DNA from: Pseudomonas sp. MF4836
GTDB lineage: Bacteria; Pseudomonadota; Gammaproteobacteria; Pseudomonadales; Pseudomonadaceae
DNA length: 64,000 nucleotides
Assembly (NCBI RefSeq): GCF_002018875.1
Contig: NZ_MVOL01000002.1
Location: 682,001 to 746,000, forward strand
Direction: 5' to 3'
The notes beneath the pieces were generated by a model. That model was not told where the DNA came from. It saw only the letters and a list, made by a program, of their open reading frames with translations, and did not search any database. Shown here one piece after another: positions 58,413 through 64,000 of this stretch. The first letter of the stretch is position 1; every line of letters begins with the position of its first letter. Both the position numbers and the translations under genes were made by a program.

Positions 58413-59099
58413 TTACCAGGGAATGGTTTCGCCCTTGTAGTTCACGAAGTGGTGCCCACCCTTGCCGGTGTAGGCATTGACCTGGGCGATCAAGCCTCGG
58501 GTGCTGGTTTCCACGTCGATGTCGGCGCCTTCGCCGCCCATATCGGTTTTCACCCAACCCGGGTGCAACGACAGCACGGTGAGTTTCTGCGAGCCAAGCT
58601 GGCTGACGAAACTGTTGGTCATGGAGTTGAGCGCCGCCTTGCTCGCCTTGTACAACGCCAGGTCCGGCGCGTCGGGCATGGTCACGCTGCCCAGTACCGA
58701 ACTCATGAACGCCAGTACGCCGCTGCCATCGCGAATCTGCCCGGCAAAGCGCTGGGCGAGGTTGATCGGGGCCACGGCATTGGTGAAGAACAATTGGCCG
58801 ACTTCGGCCAGGGTCGCCTTGCCCGGCGTCTGGTCATCCGGGCCCTTGACCCCGGCGTTGACGAACAGCAGGTCGAACACCTGGTCCTTGAGCTTCTGGT
58901 TCAGGGCGATCACGGCCTGCTGGTCATCCATGTCCAACTGTTCGATGCGCACCGCGCCCAGCGCCTGCAAGGCCTCGGCCTTGTTCGGGTTGCGCACGGT
59001 GGCGGTGACCTGCCAGCCATCTTCCAGCAGGCGCTGGACCAGGCCCAGGCCGAGGCCGCGGGAGGCGCCGATGATCAGGGCGTGTTTAGGCGTAGACAT
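58413..59099 (-). CDS. SDR-family oxidoreductase
   Basis: Short-chain dehydrogenase of 228 aa. It has the NAD(P) motif IIGASRGLGLG at residues 9-19, NAG in VNAGVKG and the catalytic YKASKAAL, with Ser in SSVLGS. It follows the MerR gene on the same strand by 25 bases and probably shares its promoter. Substrate unknown. Confidence 0.87.
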   Translation of the reverse strand: MSTPKHALIIGASRGLGLGLVQRLLEDGWQVTATVRNPNKAEALQALGAVRIEQLDMDDQQAVIALNQKLKDQVFDLLFVNAGVKGPDDQTPGKATLAEVGQLFFTNAVAPINLAQRFAGQIRDGSGVLAFMSSVLGSVTMPDAPDLALYKASKAALNSMTNSFVSQLGSQKLTVLSLHPGWVKTDMGGEGADIDVETSTRGLIAQVNAYTGKGGHHFVNYKGETIPW

Positions 59100-59124
59100 G
59101 AGTGGCTTCCTTGATAAATGAATG

Positions 59125-59475
59125 TCACGGATTCAATGGACAGCTTTGCCCGAGCCTTTGTTGCAGCTCCTGGCGCAGCTCGCCCAGTTCATTGATGCGG
59201 GTTTCGATCAGGGTCAGTTTGTCTCGCAGCAGTTGGCTGACGGCGCTGTCGGGGTCGGCCGCTTGCCACAGTGCGCCGACGCTGCTGCCGATCTCGCCCA
59301 GGCTAAAGCCCAGGCGCTGGGCGGTCTTGATGTAGAGCACCAGTTGCACCATTTCCGCCGGGTAGTGCCGGTAACCGTTGGCGCTGCGTTGTGCGGCGAT
59401 CAGCCCGCGTTCTTCATAGAAACGCAGGGTGTCGCGGCTGACGTCGCAGGCTTGGGCGAGTTCGCCGATGCGCAT
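59125..59475 (-). CDS. MerR-family transcriptional regulator
   Basis: MerR regulator of 116 aa: winged helix MRIGELAQACDVSRDTLRFY, then EERGLIAAQRSANGYRHYPA, then a coiled coil. Only one Cys-containing stretch is near the end (SCPLNP), so it is not a clear metal sensor. The divergent gap to a membrane-protein gene holds a MerR-type promoter. Confidence 0.88.
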   Translation of the reverse strand: MRIGELAQACDVSRDTLRFYEERGLIAAQRSANGYRHYPAEMVQLVLYIKTAQRLGFSLGEIGSSVGALWQAADPDSAVSQLLRDKLTLIETRINELGELRQELQQRLGQSCPLNP

Positions 59476-59494
59476 GGGGATCGCTCAAGAGGGC

Positions 59495-59525
59495 TTGACC
59501 TTGGAGCATACTCCAGGCTTTAGCC
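59495..59525 (+). promoter_or_regulatory. MerR-type operator/promoter
   Basis: TTGACC (59495-59500) and TTAGCC (59520-59525) are 19 bases apart on the plus strand, with the dyad TGGAG-CATA-CTCCA in the spacer. This long-spacer architecture is typical for MerR-type activators. It would drive the membrane-protein gene at 59558 and may also autoregulate the MerR/SDR genes. Confidence 0.7.
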
Positions 59526-59557
59526 TGCGCGCTCCTTGAATATTCGGAGCGAGTTTT

Positions 59558-59992
59558 ATGTGGACTGCACAGCATTACCGGACACTGGTCCGCGCCAGCG
59601 GTTGGTACGACCTGCTGGTGACCGTGGCGTTTGTCACCCCCTGGAGTTTCCTGGCCCTGCACGGGCTGCTGCAAGGGCTGGCCCAGAGCTTGAACCTGCC
59701 CGGTGAATTACCGGCGTTCGAACCCGCTCATCTGTTGATGGCCAACCTGATGGGGTCGATTGTCTGCGTGTGGTCAGTGCTGCGTATCCGCGATCCGCAG
59801 CAAGCGTTCGGCCGTTATGACGCGGTGGGGCGCATCCTGTTCGCCACCTGGCAGATCTACGCCATCGCCCACGGCGCCACGGCGCTGTTGTGGGGCATCG
59901 TGTTTTTCGAACTGGCCTGGTGCATCGCGCAACTGCTGCCGGTGCAATCTAGCGAGGGAACGGGCTTCCGCTCGCCTGCGCAGCAGGCGTAA
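59558..59992 (+). CDS. Four-helix membrane protein under MerR control
   Basis: Protein of 144 aa with about four hydrophobic segments (near residues 17-40, 63-78, 96-112 and 113-130). No catalytic motif is visible. The MerR-type promoter directly upstream suggests induction by the MerR regulator's signal. Function unknown. Confidence 0.75.
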   Translation: MWTAQHYRTLVRASGWYDLLVTVAFVTPWSFLALHGLLQGLAQSLNLPGELPAFEPAHLLMANLMGSIVCVWSVLRIRDPQQAFGRYDAVGRILFATWQIYAIAHGATALLWGIVFFELAWCIAQLLPVQSSEGTGFRSPAQQA

Positions 59993-60035
59993 ACCCTGAA
60001 CCCCCAGGCTCCTGAGCTGAACGCCGGGCCCGGCT

Positions 60036-60962
60036 TCAATGCCCCGCCTGCCACGGCTGCCCCAGTGACACCGGGGCATACAGCCGGGTGCGCAATGCAT
60101 CCCGCGACAACAGCACCAGGACCACGATGGTCGCCACATACGGCAGCATCGCCAGCAGGTTCGACGGGATCGCCAGCCCCAGCCCCTGGGCCACCAGGTG
60201 CAGGATGCTGGCGAGACCGAACAGGTAGGCGCCGAGCAGCAGGCGCCACACCCGCCAACTGGCGAACACCACCAGGGCCAGGGCGATCCAGCCACGCCCG
60301 GCGCTCATGTTCTCGGCCCACATCGGTGTATAGGCCAACGACAGATAGGCCCCGGCCAGCCCGGCCATGGCCCCGCCAAACAGCACCGCCAGGGTACGTA
60401 CCCACAGCACCGGCAGGCCCATGGCACTGGCGGCATCGGGGTTTTCGCCCACCGCCTGGATGATCAGGCCGACCCGGCTTTTGAGAATGACCCAGGCCAA
60501 CAGGGCAAACAGGGCGAATGACAGGTAGACCAACAGGTCCTGGGCGAACAGCATGCGCCCGATCAACGGGATCTCACTGAGCAGCGGGATCGCCAGGGGC
60601 TCGAAACCGGCCAGGGGCTTGCCGACCCAGGCCGCGCCGACAAAGCTCGACAGGCCCACGCCAAAGATGGTCAGGGCCAGGCCGGTGGCCACCTGGTTGG
60701 CATTGAACACCAGTGCCACCAGGGCAAACAGCGCCGACAGCAGCATCCCGGCGAGCATCGCCAGCAGCACCCCGAGCCACAGGTTGCCGCTGCTCAGGGC
60801 GACGATAAAACCGATCACCGCGCCGAACAGCATCATGCCTTCCTGGCCCAGGTTGAGGACGCCGCTTTTCTCGCAGATCAGTTCGCCCAGGGCCACCAGC
60901 AGCAACGGCGTGCCGCAACGGACCATGGCGTAGAAAATATTGCTCAGCAGATCGATATCCAT
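60036..60962 (-). CDS. BMP-type ABC importer permease, second subunit
   Basis: Permease of 308 aa with about eight or nine helices and the BPD_transp_2 motif LGQEGMMLFGAVIGFIVAL near residue 40. It is the partner of the next gene. Start ATG and the previous stop share one base (TGATG), so translation is coupled; a GTG one codon earlier is possible. Confidence 0.92.
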   Translation of the reverse strand: MDIDLLSNIFYAMVRCGTPLLLVALGELICEKSGVLNLGQEGMMLFGAVIGFIVALSSGNLWLGVLLAMLAGMLLSALFALVALVFNANQVATGLALTIFGVGLSSFVGAAWVGKPLAGFEPLAIPLLSEIPLIGRMLFAQDLLVYLSFALFALLAWVILKSRVGLIIQAVGENPDAASAMGLPVLWVRTLAVLFGGAMAGLAGAYLSLAYTPMWAENMSAGRGWIALALVVFASWRVWRLLLGAYLFGLASILHLVAQGLGLAIPSNLLAMLPYVATIVVLVLLSRDALRTRLYAPVSLGQPWQAGH

Positions 60963-62068
60963 CACAGGGCTCCTGCGTGCACGGAAGAGGTGGCGGCGCG
61001 GCGGGCCCAGCGCAGGTTCAGGCGTGGCCGATAGAGAATCAGCACATCACTGGCCAGCAGAAAGAACAGCATCATGCCCTGGAACAATTGGGTGATGGCC
61101 TGGGGCAGGTTGAGGCTCATTTGCGCGCTTTCGCCGCCGATGTACAGCAGGGCCATCAGCAGGCTGGAAAACAGAATGCCGATCGGGTTCAAGCGCCCGA
61201 GAAAGGCCACGGTGATCGCTGCATAGCCGTAACCCGGGGATACCTGCGGCACCAGTTGGCCGATCGGCCCGGTGACCTCGCAGACCCCTGCCAGCCCCGC
61301 CAGCCCGCCGCTGATCAACAGCGCGAGCCAGATCAGGCGCTTCTCGCGAAAGCCGACAAAGCCGGCAGCGCGCGGGTCCAGGCCGAGCACCTTGATCTGA
61401 AACCCGACAAAGCTCTTTTGCAGCAGCACCCAGACCGCCACCAGGGCCAGCAGGGCGAAATACACCCCGGCGTGGACCCGGCCATCGTCGAGCAGCAGCG
61501 GCAGGCGGCTGGCGTCGCCGAACATCGCCGATTGCGGGAAGTTGAACCCTTCCGGGTCCTTGAGCGGGCCGTGGACGAAGTACAGCAAAAGGTTGAGGGC
61601 GATGTAGTTGAGCATGATGCTGGTGAGGATTTCATTGGCATTGAAGCGCGTGCGCAACCAGGCCGTGAGCCCGGCCCAGGCGGCGCCGGCCAGGGTCCCG
61701 GTGAGCAGGATCAGCACCAGCGCCCAGCGGCTTTGCATATCGATGATGTTCACCGCCAGGGCACTGCCGGCCAGGGCGCCGAGCAGCAGTTGGCCTTCGG
61801 CGCCGATGTTCCAGATCCGCGCCCGGTAGGCCACGGCCAGGCCCAGGGCGCAGAGCAGAATCGGCAAGGCCTTGACCAGCAATTCCGAGACGCCGTAGAG
61901 GTCGCTGATGGGGGCGATCAACAGCGTGTGCAGGGTCAGCAGCGGGTCATGGCCCAGGGCAATAAATAGCAGCGAGCCGCAGCCCAGGGTCAAGGCCGCC
62001 GCCAGCAGCGGCGAGCACCAGAGCATCAGGCGCGATTGCTGGCCACGGGGTTCGAGAGAAAGCAGCAT
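60962..62068 (-). CDS. BMP-type ABC importer permease, first subunit
   Basis: Permease of 368 aa, BPD_transp_2 family. The conserved IWNIGAEGQLLLGALAGSAL block near residue 100 is the same as in BMP-type purine nucleoside importers. I start at the ATG at 62068 with GGAG seven bases upstream; a 43-codon upstream stretch is proline/arginine-rich and not credible. It lies 11 bases from the ATPase gene. Confidence 0.92.
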   Translation of the reverse strand: MLLSLEPRGQQSRLMLWCSPLLAAALTLGCGSLLFIALGHDPLLTLHTLLIAPISDLYGVSELLVKALPILLCALGLAVAYRARIWNIGAEGQLLLGALAGSALAVNIIDMQSRWALVLILLTGTLAGAAWAGLTAWLRTRFNANEILTSIMLNYIALNLLLYFVHGPLKDPEGFNFPQSAMFGDASRLPLLLDDGRVHAGVYFALLALVAVWVLLQKSFVGFQIKVLGLDPRAAGFVGFREKRLIWLALLISGGLAGLAGVCEVTGPIGQLVPQVSPGYGYAAITVAFLGRLNPIGILFSSLLMALLYIGGESAQMSLNLPQAITQLFQGMMLFFLLASDVLILYRPRLNLRWARRAATSSVHAGAL

Positions 62069-62079
62069 GGGAAACTCCG

Positions 62080-63645
62080 TCAAAGCGCCGGGGCGGTTGG
62101 GTGGCAGGGGGCGTCGAACTGGCCGGCCATCCAGCCGCCCACTTCCACCAGGGTGGTGTCGCCGGTGGCTTTGAGCGCCGACAGGCGGCCGCTGCACAGG
62201 GCGCCGAGGCGGTCGCTGATCTGGAACAGTTCATCGAGGTCTTCGGAGATCACCAGGATCGCCGCCCCCGCATCGCGCAAGGCAATCAGCGCGCGGTGGA
62301 TGGTGGCGGCGGCGCCGACGTCGACGCCCCAGGTCGGGTGCGCGGCAATCAGCAGCCGGGGTTGCTGGAGAATTTCCCGGCCCAGTATGAATTTCTGCAG
62401 ATTGCCCCCCGACAGGCTGCGCGCCGGGGTCTGGGCGTCGGGTGTTTTGACCCCGAAACGCTGGATGATCTGCTGGGCCAGGGCTTGCACCTTGTCGCGC
62501 TGGATCAGGCCATGGCTGACCAGGCCTTGCTGGAAGGCGGTCAGCAGGGCGTTGTCCGCCAGGCTCAATTCCGGCACCGCACCATGGCCCAGGCGCTCGG
62601 CGGGGACGAATGCCAGGCCCAGGGCGCGGCGCGCATCGGGCCGCAAGTGGGCCACGGCGTGCTCGGCAAAGCAGATGCGCTGGCTGTCCGCGCGGGGCAG
62701 TGTCTGTTCGCCGCTGAGCAACGCCAGCAGTTCGTCCTGGCCATTGCCCGCGACCCCGGCAATGCCGACGATTTCACCGCTGCGCACCTCCAGGTCCAGG
62801 CCTTGCAACGAGCAGCCGAACGGGTCGGGGTTGTGCCACGCAAGGTTCTGCACCCGCAGGAAGGCCGGGCCACCGCTGACTTTCGGGTAGTGGGCGAGCA
62901 ATCCCGCGGCCTCGCCGACCATCAACTGCGCCAGTTGCTGGTCCGAGCAGTCGGCCGGCACGCAATGCCCGGCCACCCGTCCTCCGCGCAGCACCGTGGC
63001 GCTGTGGCACAGGGCACGGACCTCGCCGAGTTTGTGGCTGATAAACAAAATGCTGCAGCCTTCGCTGGCCAGGCGGCGCAAGGTCACGAACAACTCGTCG
63101 GCCTCCTGCGGGGTCAGGACCGAGGTCGGCTCGTCGAGAATCAACAGGCGGATGTCCTGCATCAGGCAACGAATGATCTCCACCCGCTGGCGTTCACCCA
63201 TCGACAGGCTGTGCACCAGACGGTCCGGTTCCAGGGCCATGCCATAGCGCTGCGAGACTTCGCGGATCTTCGGTTCCAGCGCTTTCGGCGTACCCGCCTT
63301 GGCACCCATGGCCAGGGCAATGTTCTGCGCCACGCTGAGGGTTTCGAACAGCGAGAAATGCTGGAACACCATGCCGATCCCCAGGCTCCGTGCCTGGGCC
63401 GGGTTGCGCATGAGCTGGCGTTGTCCTTGCCACAGCAGTTCTCCGGAGTCGGCCTGGGTCACGCCGTAGATAATCTTCATCAGGGTGCTTTTACCGGCGC
63501 CGTTTTCACCCAGCAGGGCGTGGATTTCACCGGGCTGGATGCTCAGGTCGATGGCGTCGTTGGCCAGACAACCGGGGTAGCGCTTGCTGATTCGGCGCAG
63601 TTGCAGGCGAGGCGTTGGATCAGGGACGGGCACGGGGTTTGGCAT
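62080..63645 (-). CDS. BMP-type ABC importer ATP-binding protein, fused dimer
   Basis: ATPase of 521 aa with two NBDs, like RbsA-type proteins. The first has Walker A GENGAGKST, signature LSMGERQRVE and Walker B LLILDEPTSVLT. The second has GVAGNGQDELLALLSG in place of Walker A and a signature LSGGNLQKFILGRE. The second Walker A is degenerate (GNGQDEL), which is usual for this subfamily. It heads the operon ATPase-permease-permease for purine-type uptake. Confidence 0.93.
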   Translation of the reverse strand: MPNPVPVPDPTPRLQLRRISKRYPGCLANDAIDLSIQPGEIHALLGENGAGKSTLMKIIYGVTQADSGELLWQGQRQLMRNPAQARSLGIGMVFQHFSLFETLSVAQNIALAMGAKAGTPKALEPKIREVSQRYGMALEPDRLVHSLSMGERQRVEIIRCLMQDIRLLILDEPTSVLTPQEADELFVTLRRLASEGCSILFISHKLGEVRALCHSATVLRGGRVAGHCVPADCSDQQLAQLMVGEAAGLLAHYPKVSGGPAFLRVQNLAWHNPDPFGCSLQGLDLEVRSGEIVGIAGVAGNGQDELLALLSGEQTLPRADSQRICFAEHAVAHLRPDARRALGLAFVPAERLGHGAVPELSLADNALLTAFQQGLVSHGLIQRDKVQALAQQIIQRFGVKTPDAQTPARSLSGGNLQKFILGREILQQPRLLIAAHPTWGVDVGAAATIHRALIALRDAGAAILVISEDLDELFQISDRLGALCSGRLSALKATGDTTLVEVGGWMAGQFDAPCHPTAPAL

Positions 63646-64000
63646 GACGGACTCGGGTCGCTTGGCGTTATGCCTGTGGATAAAGCAATTTCCTGGCCAG
63701 TGAGTCAGGAAACCGCCAAAAAGCGCAGCGGGCTGCGGCTGCGTGCACCTTGGCGGGATTTATTGCAGGCCGCGGCGGCACCACTTCGGGGCAAGTGGCT
63801 GAAAAAGGCGGCGGGGCGCGAAAATTTTCCTGATCAAAAAACAGTCAGGCGTCTGCGAGCCAGGAGGGATATGGGGTTGGCGCAGCGTTGCACGGGTTAT
63901 CCACAGCTTGCTCCACAGTATTTGTGTGCAAGCGCTGCGCGCGGGCATAAGCGTCGAGGGGCTTTGTTCCAAAGGAGATAAACCGGCCTAAGCCGCTGTT
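63646..64000. promoter_or_regulatory. Upstream region of the ABC operon, with DnaA-box-like sites
   Basis: This 355-base end of the window has no supported gene. TGTGGATAA (63675-63683) and TTATCCACA (63897-63905) are exact 9-mer DnaA-box matches in opposite orientation. TTTCCTG and CAGGAAA form a small inverted repeat near 63690-63715. It must hold the ABC operon promoter. Confidence 0.4.

Noticed and set aside
62101..63981. Plus-strand open frame of 626 codons opposite the ABC ATPase gene
   Set aside because: The ATPase on the minus strand has all the family motifs. The plus-strand frame is the usual shadow of high-GC coding sequence.
63646..64000. A replication origin at the right edge
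   Set aside because: Two DnaA-like 9-mers alone are not enough. There is no AT-rich unwinding region, and dnaA/dnaN/gidA-type genes are absent.

Overview
The window is chromosomal DNA from a Pseudomonas species, most likely of the fluorescens lineage. The evidence is high GC with dense coding, the gene order aroQ-dsbD-ctpL-gcbA-DUF2333-Nudix-yciH-speA (which I recall from P. aeruginosa PA4846 back to PA4839), a PprA/PprB-controlled Tad pilus locus (compare PA4293-PA4306), and Pseudomonas-type paired REP palindromes (REPINs). I did not resolve the species. I found no rRNA, tRNA, CRISPR array, prophage or intact insertion sequence.

Layout. 1-10.4 kb: the first 13 codons of aroQ, then disulfide reductase DsbD, a chemoreceptor, a two-receiver diguanylate cyclase and, on the other strand, DUF2333, Nudix, YciH/SUI1 and arginine decarboxylase. 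10.4-15.5 kb: a lipoprotein esterase, a MATE exporter, a small membrane protein, a MazG-like pyrophosphohydrolase overlapping cmoM, and two tandem DUF4136 lipoproteins. 15.7-31.3 kb: a complete Tad/Flp type IVb pilus locus. It holds tadG, the sensor kinase pprA, a TadE/F pseudopilin, the prepilin peptidase fppA, the regulator pprB, a nine-gene-type operon rcpC-rcpA-tadZABCD-DUF3613, and a divergent unit of two flp pilin genes plus a single-domain response regulator. 31.3-35.1 kb: an orphan TpsB-type outer-membrane transporter and a large low-complexity lipoprotein whose upstream region is unusually AT-rich. 35.1-39.3 kb: a DMT transporter and a fatty-acid module (MaoC hydratase, long two-domain FabG, divergent thiolase). 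39.3-42.8 kb: a second chemoreceptor and a RIO kinase. 42.8-46.4 kb: a copper module (cueR-copA, copZ) with two CueR operators. 46.5-52.1 kb: a Bcr/CflA exporter, a 59-codon gene, a MITE-like palindromic element, a LysR-controlled quinone-reductase/monooxygenase pair, and an MFS gene broken by one in-frame TGA. 52.1-63.6 kb: a purine-nucleobase region with adenine deaminase, 8-oxoguanine deaminase, a BMP-type ABC importer (binding protein, two permeases, ATPase) and an unassigned Fe(II) oxygenase. A Ca2+/H+ antiporter and a MerR/SDR/membrane-protein unit are interspersed.

How the genes fit together. The pilus locus has everything needed to make, mature and export Flp pilin: FppA cleaves the prepilins, TadA powers the TadB/TadC platform, RcpA is the secretin, and PprA/PprB is the expected regulator. 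The adjacent TpsB and lipoprotein may extend this surface programme. The purine genes form a route from outside purines to hypoxanthine and urate. The most interesting leads are the orphan TpsB/lipoprotein pair beside the Tad locus, the twin pilins with an orphan receiver protein, the oxygenase within the purine cluster, the 138-bp MITE-like element and the nonsense-mutated transporter.
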